64,000 bases of DNA from NCBI GenBank assembly GCA_032191485.1, contig JAVDOI010000045.1:1261817-1325816 (forward strand), in the 5' to 3' direction. Each line of letters opens with the position of its first letter. Positions within the stretch are counted from its first letter, which is position 1. Below the pieces are notes generated by a model, which saw only the letters and a program-made list of their open reading frames with translations, ran no database searches and was not told the DNA's origin. Below are positions 36,401 to 49,627 of this stretch, piece by piece. Origin of the DNA: Leptoclinus maculatus. Lineage: Eukaryota > Chordata > Actinopteri > Perciformes > Stichaeidae. The position numbers and the translations under genes were made by a program.

Positions 36401-37390
36401 ACCGGAGACACAGCGGTTAATACCTCGCATACTGGAACCTGAAGCCAACTATTTAGTAGACTACAAGTTATATATTAGTGACATCGATCCGGCTCTATCT
36501 GTGATGTTCTGTTCATTTCTCATCATTTCTAGTTACTTCGTCAAACGAATGTATCATTGATGTGCTTGTGAGAACAAACAAAGAACACATGGTGCTGGAA
36601 CCCCCCCAGTGGTCTTTGTGTCCACAGATCCACAGATCCTTGATGTAGACTTATAGACTTTATTGTATTCAGTGTGACGGATCCTCACAGCAATCTTGCC
36701 TCTACTGACTCACATCACGTACACAACTGTTGGATAAGGGGAAATGACCGCCGGTCAGTTTCCTCATATATTTCCAGACTTTCACTGTGTAGGAATCCTG
36801 CCCTTAAATCATCTTTAGGACACGACAACATTGTTCTCAATCATCTATTGCAGGTCCGTTTCTAATAATAGGCCGAGCTCACGGCAGGTCTAATGTGAGC
36901 AGTATCCAGGCGCCACTCTCTTCCTCTCTGCCGGGCTTAATGCGAGAGACTGTGGCTGTGATGGGAGGGAAACCCCACCTCTGCCTGACCCTCGGCACAT
37001 TACTTAGCCAGAATAATGGCAACTCAGCAAAGGTTAAAAAAACAAGCTCACTGAGGCCAACCCACGGAGTGTTTTATGTGTGGGTTAAGACAACAGCATG
37101 CACGTTGTTGCCTTTTGATGCTCAGTGTGCATGTTTGTTCTTCATTAAGAGACTTCATCTACATCATTGTATTGTTTTCACAACACGATGAATGAAATGA
37201 TGAATGAGGTAATGGTAGTTTAGGAACACAAAACTGTGAATGCTTTCAAATCATTGAAGCAAAATTAGATTTCCGCTCCAGCGTTGGATGCATTGAGATA
37301 TCAGTAAGCCTTTCTTTCTGGAGATTAATGCTAGTAATCGGGGGGTTGGGGGCTGTCATGTCACAAGAGGGTGAGGGACAATGACGGCCA
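32390..37390. other. Presumed intron 1; no gene recognised
   Basis: It contains a (CA)n run at 33406-33440 directly followed by a phrase common in fish repeats (TTTTGGAGACATTACATTGA, then CCTGGAGACTTACCCTAACC). No coding exon could be supported on either strand. Confidence 0.45.
33406..33510 (+). repeat. (CA)n plus attached dispersed repeat
   Basis: A 35-bp CA run followed by GGTTGTGTTTACATGACTTT, TGGAGACATTACATTGACTT and ACCCTAACCATAACCATAAC. The association of the CA run with this tail is seen in fish genomes in general (from memory). Confidence 0.5.
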
Positions 37391-37597
37391 GTGGATACAA
37401 GCTGTGGGCTCCCACCATCTGAGCCTGATATGGGGAACTATAGTGAAATGACACCAGAGCTGCTGGGGTTGAATGTATTCAGGGATTATCTGATTGGTAA
37501 TACATTGACCGTGTTCACTGATAATAATCCATTGAGCCATTTGAACACAGCAGAGCTTGGCACTGTGGACCAGCAATGTTTGTCTGAACCTGCTTAG
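37391..37597 (+). pseudogene. Ty3/gypsy retrotransposon RNase H fragment
   Basis: An open stretch reads ...MGNYSEMTPELLGLNVFRDY then LIGNTLTVFTDNNPLSHL then NTAELGTVDQ, ending at a stop. The FRDYL.G..FTVFTDNNPL.HL core and the following TA.LG..DQRW-type segment are diagnostic of Ty3/gypsy RNase H. About six residues are missing between ELL and FRDYL compared with the family, and the reading frame breaks soon after, so this is an inactive fragment without RT or integrase. An AATAAA-containing stretch to about 38165 could be decayed element sequence, but I see no LTR pair. Confidence 0.75.
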
Positions 37598-37599
37598 TC

Positions 37600-40500
37600 A
37601 GATTGTGTACCGTCGAGGAAGGTAGCATGCACCAGACGGTTCTGTCCCGAGAGACCAGAAAATGAAATGATCCTTTTTGATCGTTGGAGATCTCAGTCTG
37701 GGAGGAATCTGAATCTGAGGTTGGTGGTGGTGTGTGGATCACGACTCTGATGGACATGTTTATACTTGTGGCGTTTGCATTATGTATTTTGAAAAATGAT
37801 GTAAGTTCGTATGTGTATTGTAGCGCGTCCTGAGCAGTTGTGGACGAGGATAGTTAGGAAAGTCTGAACAAGGGTTTGCTGTATAGCCGGTGCTTTAAGT
37901 GTATTTCCTTTCTGTTTAGTTTGGCTGTGAGGAGGAGTTGTGAGGGAACAATGATGTGTTTGTTTGTTTCGTTGGCAGCAAGTGAGCCAATGCCTTGGTC
38001 ATTCATTTCTTTTCTTTGGTTTTGATTTAACTATTAGTTTGCATTCCATCCCGTGTTGTTGTGAGCTGGCATTTTATTGGCGACATTGAGCGCCTAGGTG
38101 CATCGTTTGTGAGCTGTAGTCCGTATATTAATACCAAACAACCAAAAACCTGCACAAATAAAATCATTTATTGATTGATTTCTTTAGGCTTCTGTCCCAG
38201 GGCGAATGCTCCTAAAACTGTAAATTGTCCTTATTATTCTTAATGATAATTATCATAATCGACCAATATAAATACATAGCATGATAACATCGTCCAACAC
38301 AAATGTCACGTTGTTCTGATCTTTCATTCAGCAGGATCTAGTTTATTGACCGTACATTGAGTCACAAGCTGCGAGACGTTTTTACACTTGTGATTTATCT
38401 CCTCAGTGTTTTTCGTGGCTGTTCTGCTGACATGCATCATCATTTTCTGAGAAATGTAATCACAAGATGAAATTTACATGACAATGAGTTGCGTCGCTGA
38501 CACTCTGCAGTCTTAAGACAACCCACACAAAGTGATTTGATTTACTCAGACTCCCCTATGTGTGCTCTGCTCTGTCATCTCACTGTGATGAGTGAGTCGA
38601 ATACTTTTAGTCCCGCTTTGTCAAATCGCTAATGCAAAATATCGTTCTGATATCTCCCCGATGGCCGGCGGGGCTGGAACCGCAGTACCCTGAGTGATTT
38701 CATAAGCTCGTCTTTGGCCAAGTTTAAGAATGAGGTGCTGTGAGGATTTAAAGAGGTGATTCATTCTTAAATAGTTTCCAGGCAGGAGAAATGGTAGCCG
38801 GCACACTACGCTATGTGAGCTATTAAAACAGAAGCTCAGACGGAGAGCGAGAGGGAGAGAGAGATTGATGAAATAAATGGAGGTAGAGTCAATGTTTTTA
38901 CCATGTGTGTCGGAGTTTCACGCTCCACACTACTCCCTGTGTTCAAACGGAGGGTCTCACTCTAATAGCTCTGGCCTGTTAGGCTAATAACAAAAGCAGA
39001 ACCACCAATATGAACATCACACGTCTTGCGTCCTAGAGGGGACCGAGGGGGTCTGGCTCTAATCACACCGGGTTAAACCAAACCGAAAAGGAAGTGAAAG
39101 AAAAATAAAGAAACCGTTAAATTATTGGAGCATTCTAGATGGTATGATGAATGGAAAAGATTTGATTTGGGCCTGAATATATGAACTGAGAGGAAATGGG
39201 AGGCCCGGGCCCTTCACCGAGCCTTCCCTGTGCATCTCATAATATTTGCACACCCGAGTCCTCGAAGTGTTTCTGTGGCTCCACGAAGATGAAAGATGAG
39301 TCTGCTGGTGGGACGACATCGCGCTCTACCCCCTCTCTGATTCCCTCTAACACCCTACGCTGAGCCGCGCTCTGGGTCTCTGAAGGCCGATGTGGTTGCC
39401 AACATATCTGGAGTGAAGCCAGAATGTAGTTTGCATTTTTTGTTTTTAAGAGAACTGAATTCCCGTCGGGTTGCAAAAGGCTCAGGCGAAGCATTTGAAC
39501 TGTGAGATATTTGAAAGCATCAAAATGCAACACTTCAATCTGGTATATTTAGATAAAAGCTGCTGATAACTTTTATAACTTATAGTTAAGTCGATCGGTA
39601 TCAAAACCTGATGTACAGCCACATGAATTCACAACTAAGCCTCCTCTAGTAGGGCCGTCAACAAATATTCTAATATGTAAATTATATATAAAAGCACACA
39701 CATTGGATATTATTAAACTATGAAAAAAATTAAAAAACGAAATGTAGCATTAGACCAAGCTGAACGAGGAATAATTCAACAGTTCAGAATTTCTGCCAGA
39801 AAAGTTGTCAGGACCGGAGGACTTGGGACTAAAATGAGAGTAGCTGGACGAGGTCTCTCATACTGTCTCTCTTCACACAGAGGACTAGCTTTAATGTTAG
39901 TCAGTGTATCAGTAGCCGTGTTTACTGCGGTTGGTGTGACAGTATCCCATCATTTTCTGGAGCTTTTCTCATTCAGGACTTGAAATATAAAATGTTGACT
40001 TTCATTGAGAAACTAAAGTGTCGACTTATATCAAGTCTGAGCTGAATTTACAAATGTTTTTGCATCAAATCATGGACCATGTATCTAGACATCTATCTAA
40101 GTATTAGTATTAGTGCCTAGTGTTTTGCAGGGTAATAAAGCCTAAAGTAACACTTTGCTTTGATATCCGACTTGATAGTTTGGTTGAACCCTTCAATTGA
40201 CTGTTGAGTTAGCCAAGAAACTCCAACCCTCCATAGCTGAGAAACAGGCTCCGCTCAGAATGGGAGCTGTCATCAGAGACATTAGTCAGCCGGACGCCTG
40301 CGTCCAAAACAAATGAATCACGCACACATGGAGACATGATGGGTGTAAACAATCACTTTAAAATAGCACACAGAAAGCCGACATTTAACTTCAGGTGAAA
40401 AGTGAAACCCATATAGACTCAGGATATAATGTCAGTGAAAGATAAATGAACCCAGTTTGTTTGTGGGGAGAAGTAAATGCACCATTTTTTATTCACACAG

Positions 40501-43500
40501 TTAGACAGATTCATGAAGCCAGGAGGCTTGAGACACTTTTTGAAATATGATGCATTTGACTTAACTTGAATTGAAATTGTTAATACCCCAAACCTGAATC
40601 CAGGAATGCTGCAAATCAGGGCTGTAGCCTAGACCAACTTAATCGACTCCAATGACCAAGTCCAAAGGCAGTCGAGAGTCGAATCAAATGTCTTTCTAAT
40701 GCTAATCCTCGTCCCTCCTGCATAACTGCACCCAGCACACACAGCTTGGATAACCGCTCATTTTTGTTAATGCATTCAAAATATGCAACAGAAAAGTTGC
40801 ATGGAATATATATCAAATGTAGTGATCACTGGTGTTCGCAGTCAGTGACGTGTGAAGGAATAAAAGACAGTGTTGGAACTAAGTTGGAACTTGGTTTACA
40901 GTGGTTGAGGCAAAATCAAGTAACAGTACTGTAGGTTTGGGCGATACGTTCAAATTTTATAACCGGCCATCATCAGCCCAACAAGCGGCAAATGCCAATG
41001 TATCTGCACAGTTGTGTGTGTAGACCGGACTCGGCCACTACAGCCGAAGGTGGTCAATAGAGGCGGAGCAGATCAGTTTTGCCCTGGAGCCATTGTCACC
41101 AGTTTCACCAACTTTTCAGAATTGTCTGTATATGTCATCACCAACATGTGCTTGTGGACTGCACAATGGATGTGTTGCTATTTAGCAGCTGTGACACCAG
41201 AAGGCCTATAGTAAATGAGGATCTGACCCACACAGGGAGGCTTTGTAATTCCTGTGGTAACCCTTCAGGTCTATGCTCAGTGTCTCGCTCTCCTTCCCAA
41301 ACAGGCTATCAAAATAAACAGTAACGTCTGATGAGGGATGGCATGTCCACTGCAAAGACAAACAAAATGAAAAGCTCAATCACACGATGAGATCGGGTTT
41401 CGTACGGAGCAGACCATAATGTGAAAAACAGGCCCGGCCGCAAAGACGGCAGTTTACCTCCAACTTGGCAGAGTTATGACTGACAGGACATTCTCGCATT
41501 CCTTCATCTCACCACCAGCGACCCCTTCTGCATGTCTTACTACCTATCCTACCTCCTAGCCCTCTACCGTCCAGAAAAGGACAAATCTGATAACAAAATA
41601 GAGGTGGAAAAAAGCAAAGACCTTCTCTAGCCATGCATGTGAGGCTTGTAAAGCTAAGCGTTGATATGTGATACCCGGTTTGGGATTTCACTGCCATATA
41701 ACACCACACAGTGTGCACACACTGTTGATGCTATACAGTATGGAGTGTGTGTGTGTGTTGGTCAGGTGGGCATTTAGACTAGACAGGGTTACTAGAGGAA
41801 AAGCCATGGGGGGGGGGGGGAACTAAAAACTAGCCTCACATCGCCAGCCCTATCTCCATAGCTGGCTACACCTATCATTGTTCTGGTATGGAGGGAAAAC
41901 ACCCAGCGACCTTACAAAATAGATTGTGAATATAGCAGAAGGGGAGAAGAATGGCAGACCTATACCCACTGTCTACAACAACATCACTAGAAACCATCCT
42001 CTGGGGACCATTAATGTCCAATGTTATTGATCTGGAACAAAATGATCGACCAACATACTGACCAAATGAAAAATGCCAAGATCCAAGAGTTTAAATGTCC
42101 CATGTGTAGAATAAAGAGAGCAGTAAGACTAAAGCTGAATTTACAAATTGCCAGATGATGGCACCAGATGAAAAGTCAGCGGATCTGATCATCAAAGTTT
42201 ACAAAGACCATGAATGAACCGTGCATAGTAATCTATCCAGGAGATGTTGAGGCATTTCATTCAGAACCTAAAATGTCAACTTGCTCGTGGCACTTAAGGA
42301 AAAGTCATTAAGACCCACTTGACACCGTGCATTACAATGCAGTTATAGTGATTAGATTACAGTCGGATAGGGCTCGAGCACATGACAGGACAGTACCGGC
42401 ACTTCTACATTTGTACTCTTTAACCTATTGTGACTTTTACTTACTCACCGGTACTGCTCACTAGCTGCCAGTACTCTCCTCTGCCCTCTCAGGTGATGGT
42501 GATTCATGATGGTGATTCATGACGTATAAACTATGTGGAGGGCACAGCGCGGAGGACGGGGGAGGACAATGATGCTGACATTTATTTGTGAACAAATATA
42601 ATCAATGAAACATTATTTAAAGTGTTTATGAATCACTTTTGATTTACAGAGTATGATTTAACAGGGCAAACACTTCCAGAAGAAAACTGTGTAAATAATT
42701 AAAATGAACTACAATAATAATATGAATATGAATACTAACTACAATGGCAAGTTATGTCTTTTGGACTTTTTGGACATTATCGATCAAGTAATAATAACAA
42801 TCAAATCTTCTAGATGACATTTAACTGACAATTAACAAAAATGGTTTCACAATTCGTTTTTGTTTTTTTAATTGCCGGTGTTGTGATGTGACAGCAAACG
42901 AGGGAAGTCAAACTTCCCCATCTGATTTAATATGGTGATGAATGACATGGTAAGAATCTTCATCTCCCCAGATCTCTCTGGAAGCTCTCTGACTCTGAAT
43001 AATCTGTTTGAATTGTGTTTTCCTTCCAATCTCCTTTCATCTTTTTTTTTCCCACCATGCACCTTGGAAGAATGTGACGCTGTTCTAGAAAGCCCTATTC
43101 TTCCGTCGTCAGTCGGCCCTTCTGTCTCTGTCTCCGTAAACATCAGCTCTCTGTTTCCAGATGTCTTCTGCCCGTCTACACACACTCAGATCTGATCTAT
43201 TTGGGATTTCCTACACATCTGCCTATCAGATCCTCAGTCAAACACACACACACACACCTCTGCATGCCACCCAGATGCTAAACCTAAACTACAGAGAAGA
43301 CCAAGTTAAAGCTGCAGCTGGGAATCAAGTTAAAGGTATTCATTTTAAAATGTATCATGTTACTACTCTGGGACTCCTCATTCTCTCAATATGAGCTGGA
43401 AGTACTGTAATGATGACTACAATGTCTGAGATGTTGATTTAAAATTAAATTGCAGCACTAAACCATCGTCCATCGGTCTGACAACGAGAAGCCTCTAGGG

Positions 43501-44800
43501 GCGAGCCGCCGTATTTCTGGGGTTCCTTTGTCGCCAGCTAATATCAGAGATGTATGAGACAAGTATGACCAGATTATTTCACAAGTAAACAGTTTCTAAG
43601 CTAATTTAACCAATTCAAAAGCTAAATCATGGGTTCCCTGATTGCATTTCAGCTAACGCATTCTGCCTCTTACCTCCACATGGACTGTTTACCTGAACTC
43701 TCTGTGAAATTATATGAAATCATGACTCATGTAAATATTAGCAATTAACAATGTCTCATATTTTAGGGCTGTGTATCTGAGCGCGTGATTGAGAACTGGA
43801 GCTGGTCACTGGTCAGCACCTCCAGGGTTTATAGACTTCAAAGCTTTTTCAAAACAGGGACCTCAGTCCTGTCGCAAAATCCAATTTAACAATCCCAAAT
43901 TTCTCCTAACTCTTTGGGGCGATGATAAAAAAATAACTCTGGGGTTTCCGGACGGAGGAAGCTCGGAGACAAGAGCACTGGGCCTCTTCTCAGTGCTGAT
44001 GATGTTGGTCCAGATCAACCATCTGCTATTCGATTGTTACCTGAGGAACAAAAAGTGGAGGCCGCTGTTTGTCTCAGATCAGCAGAGTGGAAACCTCTGA
44101 GCAAACACGCCTCTAGTCGCCCTAAGGGACCACTGACACCGCGCTGGAGGCAGGGGAGCTCTGGTGTCCATTTTGGCTCGCTGGAGCGAGACTGAGCCAC
44201 CGTGGCAACACACTGGTTGTCTCAACCCCCTTTGGTGGCATCAGGCCTCATAATCTGGGATATCCATGTCATCACACGTGAAGTGGAGTGGGTCAACCAT
44301 GACGGCAAACACCGAGGAGCCCGCGTATGAGAAGCTGTCATTCATAGAACTTAGAGGTGCTTTAGCTGGGCAGCAGCTCCTCTGTCACATCACAAGGTTA
44401 CTGATTCAAACTCCAACAGGGATCTCATCACTTCAAGTCCCTTGGCCCTGTGTGTGTCTAGTGATGCAATGGAAGCCAAGAAGGAGCCTAAAATATAGTG
44501 TTCATCATTAGGCAACACGCCTAGAAGCTGGTCATACGCAGTGGTGGTGAAAAAACAAGAAAAACACATAACTTTACAATTGGACAGTTAGTTTGATGGG
44601 CCTGTTCCCCTCCAAATAACACCCATGGGATACTGAAAAGCTATCACTAAGCCATTTTTAAAGAAGGATTACTATTATTTTAAAATGTTGATCCATAAGC
44701 AGTTCATCACTGTAAACGTGATCACTATACGCAGTTTACACTGTATGAGCAATCATGTGGTTGCAGTTGCATTTATGACAGTAAACCAGTAAATATGGTA
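37600..44800. other. Presumed intron 1; no gene recognised
   Basis: Ordinary AT-balanced sequence. It holds a G13 run at 41808-41820 and short CA/GT runs near 41745 and 43240. No exon with splice sites and recognisable protein content was found on either strand. Confidence 0.45.
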
Positions 44801-44815
44801 CATGTCATAGTACTC

Positions 44816-44868
44816 AGACAACGTGGATAACCTGGATAACGTGGATAACCTGGATAACGTGGACATCA
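44816..44868. repeat. 18-bp minisatellite, about three units
   Basis: Alternating 9-mers GTGGATAAC and CTGGATAAC, giving an 18-bp unit repeated two and a half to three times. Confidence 0.85.
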
Positions 44869-45079
44869 TTAGACCCACTCTGTTGCAGTATGAACATCAG
44901 TGGACTGGGAAGCTGCCTAGGCTCTACTGGACTCACTAACGCTGGCTGGCAACACACCTTTTGAATGTATAAATCATAATTCCATACATTTCTGCCACAC
45001 CCCACAGCAATTCCGTCCTTGTATGCATGCACATGTTTTAAGGGCAAACTGTTCTTACTCAGTGTGGTCTGTCTGTGCA

Positions 45080-45922
45080 TCTGTCTATCGTTCTATCTAT
45101 CTGTCTATCGTTCTATCTATCATTCTATCGTTCTATCTATCATTCTATCATTCTATCGTTCTATCTATCATTCTATCATTCTATCGTTCTATCTATCTGT
45201 CTATCGTTCTATCTATCTGTCTATCGTTCTATCTATCATTCTATCATTCTATCGTTCTATCTATCTGTCTATCATTCTATCTATCATTCTATCATTCTAT
45301 CGTTCTATCTATCTGTCTATCGTTCTATCTTTCTATCTATCATTCTATCGTTCTATCTATCTGTCTATCGTTCTATCTTTCTATCTATCATTCTATCGTT
45401 CTATCTATCTGTCTATCATTCTATCTATCATTCTATCATTCTATCTATCTGTCTATCGTTCTATCTTTCTATCTATCATTCTATCGTTCTATCTATCTGT
45501 CTATCGTTCTATCTATCATTCTATCATTCTATCGTTCTATCTATCTGTCTATCATTCTATCTATCATTCTATCATTCTATCGTTCTATCTATCTGTCTAT
45601 CGTTCTATCTATCATTCTATCGTTCTATCTATCTGTCTATCGTTCTATCTTTCTATCTATCATTCTATCGTTCTATCTATCTGTCTATCGTTCTATCTAT
45701 CATTCTATCTGTCTATCGTTCTATCTATCTGTCTATCGTTCTATCTATCATTCTATCATTCTATTGTTCTATCTATCTGTCTATCGTTCTATCTATCATT
45801 CTATCTGTCTATCGTTCTATCTATCTGTCTATCGTTCTATCTATCTGTCTATCGTTCTATCTATCATTCTATCATTCTATTGTTCTATCTATCTGTCTAT
45901 CGTTCTATCTTTCTATCTATCA
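45080..45922. repeat. TCTATC-type tetranucleotide-derived array
   Basis: About 840 bp built from TCTATC, TGTCTATCG, ATTCTATC and GTTCTATC blocks, that is a TCTA/TCTG microsatellite overlaid with 8- and 20-bp units (GTTCTATCTATCTGTCTATC). All three plus-strand frames stay open across it because no block contains TAA, TAG or TGA. The resulting I/L/S/Y/F repeats have no sign of being protein. Presumed intron 1. Confidence 0.96.
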
Positions 45923-46364
45923 AACAGACTGAGTGTGGAATGTGTAATTCAGGGTGTGAGGAGATGTTGGACTGGGAACCTGGATCATCCTCAGACTACC
46001 CTCCTGAGCTTATGCTGGAAGACAGCATCCTGAGTCTGTACTGAACGATCAACTGAGGAGACAGAAGTCCACGTCTATGATCTCACCAGTTAACTGCTAA
46101 GGTGTGTCTCTCTGTTTGTTTGGAATTGTTTCCCAGTCCCTCTGTTGTACAGGGCTGCTTATGAATCCAGTTCCAACTTCTGATCTGTGATCTTGGACAC
46201 ACTGAAGTTTGTCACCATCTGTTTATTCAATAGCAGCAAAGCGTACGTGTTGCTGTCATTATATTCTCTCAAGTATCTGTCCATTCTGTGACCCAACCGT
46301 TGGCTGTAGTCGAGATGCTTTTCCATATCCGAATTCATGATGAGCAAGATAACGGCAACAGATA

Positions 46365-46445
46365 TCAAAATCAGAATCAGAAGCGTTTATTGCCATGGTA
46401 TGTTGAACATACAAGGAATGTGACATGATGTGCAATGGTGTTTGC
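46365..46445 (+). repeat. Dispersed fish repeat fragment (CAGAATCAGAAGCGTTTATT)
   Basis: AAAATCAGAATCAGAAGCGT, TTATTGCCATGGTATGTTGA and ACATACAAGGAATGTGAC form a phrase very common in fish genomes, usually at the end of a retroposon. No other end is visible. Confidence 0.45.
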
Positions 46446-47037
46446 TGAATAATATGTATTGTCCAATATCAAGTCTCTCTCTGAGCATGTGACGAGAGAG
46501 CAGTCATGGCTTTCAAACTAAAAGCATCATTCAGTAACTAGGGCCCATCATAACAGCGGTCTACATTGTGCCACTGTGGTACCTGAGTTCTGTTTGTCTG
46601 GATGTTCAAAAGGGTTCCGTGACACCCGACTCCATGTCAGCTGTGGATGGTTTCATTTCCCTCGACGACATCATAGGTATGTGTCGCCGCTAGTCGTAGT
46701 TAGTAATCTACTGTTCATGGCTAAAACAACAATAATATAAAAACATAATTCATGTAGGCTACATACAGACAGCTGTGGGCAACGGCAACACAATGCTTCA
46801 CAACAACAGTGTTTAGTGTTTAATTAGGCTGTATCTTCACTTTGGGTAAAAGGTTTTGGTACAGTTGTACTTTGCTTCTGAGACACAACGTGAATAAGGA
46901 GCAGTCTTATTTTGAGATGTGAACATTAGCAGGAATGTAACGTTCAATGTTGATTTAAATGTGAAGGTGCAATAGAAATGTATTCTCCCCAAAGCCATGA
47001 ATATTCGTGATATCAATATATCATTCAGTGCATGTTA

Positions 47038-47038
<1 letters not shown>

Positions 47039-47086
<48 letters not shown>
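47039..47086. repeat. (CA)n microsatellite
   Basis: A perfect 48-bp CA run. A compound (TC)n(AC)n run follows at 47229-47272. Confidence 0.97.
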
Positions 47087-47088
<2 letters not shown>

Positions 47089-47227
47089 GTACCATGGGAA
47101 AGGGAGCATCAGTAGTGTTCTCGCGCTCCACCTCTCTGGATGAGTCATCACCTCCCTGCTGAGCCGATGTTGACTCAAGGTAACAATAAGAACAACACTC
47201 ACACCGAAACACACTCCCCCCCATGGC

Positions 47228-47228
<1 letters not shown>

Positions 47229-47272
<44 letters not shown>
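47229..47272. repeat. Compound (TC)n(AC)n microsatellite
   Basis: About 7 TC repeats continuing directly into about 15 AC repeats. Confidence 0.95.
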
Positions 47273-47276
<4 letters not shown>

Positions 47277-47434
47277 AGGGATTACACCTTGAATACTATA
47301 AAGGGGGCCTTGACAAGCTTGGAGCACTGATCACCATCATCACCCTCACAGCTGCTTTGAAGCCTTCGTACACTCAAACAACGACATCAGGTTTTGGTGG
47401 CTGTGATGTGAGGCCTGAGATATGTTCTTCCTGC

Positions 47435-47645
47435 ACATCAAATAAACTTCAACTTTATTACAATGGTCATATACTTTAAGGTACATGCATGAAACGTGAC
47501 CTCTACACTTAACCCATCCTCAGCATTAGGAGCTGATGTGAAGCTCCCGGGGAACAACTCAGTGTCTCACTCAAACACACTTTGACCTCCAACCTCGGGG
47601 TTTAAGGGAGACCAGCTGTACCCACTGAGCTACAGCCTGCCCATG
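47435..47645 (+). repeat. Degenerate SINE-like copy with tRNA-like end
   Basis: It contains TTTATTACAATGGTCATATA, TTAGGAGCTGATGTGAAGC, CCCGGGGAACAACTCAGTG and an end reading ACCTCCAACCTCGGGGTTTA then CCAGCTGTACCCACTGAGCT. The terminal part resembles the reversed tRNA-like end of copy 2 at 50701. The Pol III boxes are not intact. Family name unknown. Confidence 0.4.
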
Positions 47646-47936
47646 GGAGGTGGGAGAGTTCTTGTATATAGAGTCGTATCATACTGCCTACACGTTAATG
47701 TCATGCGTAAAGGTTTGTTTAGTTTCCATCTCAAAGTTGGAGCTTTGATTCTGTGTGAATTATCTACTGTGAAAAGTGTCTTTAATGACAATAAAAAATG
47801 ATCTCATATATTCTCCCTCTTTAACATTTAGACAGTTCAAACACAGTTAAAGAGGTGAAGAGAAAGGGCTCACTGAGAGAATGTGGACGGGACAGTAAAC
47901 TCTAAAGGGCTCTAAAGCCGTCTGTCACTTCATGGT

Positions 47937-48275
47937 TCCGCTCGACTCGACTCATGTTTGGTACCAGGTACCTTTCTAAATGTGTACGTGAAACAGAGGA
48001 TCTGCACCTCGACAATTGACCACAGCATTTAAAGAAAAAAGGATCTCAGTCAAGTGAATAAATAATGTGCTAGCTTGGCTGCTCAAAAACGTCTGCTTAA
48101 AAAACGTTTTGCAGGATGTCGCTAGTGACGATTCTCAGACCAATCGGTGCTCTGCAGTCTTAAACTCCTCCTCTTCTAGTATCGACTCGCTTATAGCCTC
48201 GACCGCGGTGGTACCAAAAAAACCTTCCAGGTACTATCCACGACTTTGGAATAAACGTGTCCGAGCGAGATCCTC
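47937..48275. mobile_element. Possible MITE with TCGACTCGACTC end
   Basis: ATGGTTCCGCTCGACTCGAC near 47931, with TTTGGTACCAGGTACC just after and GGTGGTACC...CAGGTAC near 48208, matches the layout of a fish MITE I recall. The inverted repeat is too degraded to delimit precisely. Confidence 0.35.
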
Positions 48276-49611
48276 AACCTGCTAAAGGCAATAAGTGGAG
48301 CGATGTGGTTGTACGGGATAGCTGGCCGCGTGAAAGTGCTGCGAAAACAGCTGCGAAGCAGCAGGATGCGCCGTCAACTTTCTCCTGGTAAACAAGCAGA
48401 ACACACATGTGGCAGATGGCCCACTTGGTCTGTCACCTCCACCTCCTCCTGCACTGTAAATAACCCTGTTTATGTTAGAAACATCAAACGGGTTAACAGC
48501 TAGATGAGCAAACCAACTGTCCTCCCCCCACCTCCCCCCTCGTCACTCCTTCTCTTCCACCTCCCCCCCCCCCGATACTACCACACAGCGCTCTCTCATT
48601 AACAGCTGGGGAAGTCGTACAGACGCATGGTATCGCCATCATCAGCCTTCACACACACACACATGAGCCAGCGACAGGTTTGTCCTCTGACCTGTCGATG
48701 AGAGGCCTGCTGACTACAGGCCCCCAGAGATACGATCACTTTACCTCCAATCAGCAGCAGCATGGCCACCGTATCCACAAACAACGGCATTGTGATCAAC
48801 AGCAAGTAGTCCGTGTTCTTTGACAAATAAACTGCACAAAAAGAAAACGCAATGTTTTTCTGAAGACTCCAAGCAGCTCCTCAATTACCCACAAACCAAT
48901 GCATTATGGGAGAATAGTTTACTTTACTATGGACTACGTGCAGCATCGTTTAGTGATTATAAGTCATTTTGTCACTTTACCAATGTGAACAATAACAGAA
49001 CCCAGAAACAACTTTTTAAAAAAGATAAATGAGAAAAACATGAAAAACAGAGGAAAGCTTTGAAGCAGCATCTAGACCAGAGAGCAGGAACATAATGAAT
49101 GACTTGTAGTGGTCTTTAGTGAGAAAGGGTTGTGGTCATTTCATACTATAGTGGGTTTACTGATATTAGGGAAGTTATGATTTTCTATCTTAATTTCGTG
49201 ATATCAAGAATTTAGTTGAATGCTAACGTGAAGCTTTTGTGGTATATTCTGTCACTGACATGTTACTTATCATGCAATGACACAGAATACACATATTGGT
49301 CATCAGCGCTCACTGACTGTATGCGTTCCTCACGAACAGCTCAGGGCTCAGACACTTTTAGCAGGAAGGCCCGGGTGCATGATATTTTTATTGAAAGTGC
49401 TCGGTTATTATTAACGTCAGCATGTCACAGATAGGTTTACTTGGCTTCCTCTATGCGGGGGCCTCTTAGAAGTTGACCCCAGTCTGGCAGGCGTTTTGTC
49501 CGTCTTTTGAAGTGGCTTTGATGGAGAGACTCTGGGAAAGGCCCTCAGTCAGTTGACAGCCCCGTAGTCTGACAGACATGCTGCCCAGCTAATGCTGAAC
49601 TATTCTTAGAT

Positions 49612-49627
49612 GGGGGGGGGGGGGGGG
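49612..49627 (+). repeat. G16 homopolymer
   Basis: Sixteen consecutive G in presumed intron 1. Confidence 0.9.

Noticed and set aside
45019..46044. Membrane-protein-like gene of about 340 codons on the plus strand
   Set aside because: Translation of the TCTATC array, open in all three frames, with hydrophobic I/L/Y/F repeats only from composition.
47041..47272. CRISPR-like spaced repeat made by the two CA runs
   Set aside because: Simple dinucleotide microsatellites without conserved repeat/spacer structure, in a eukaryotic genome.
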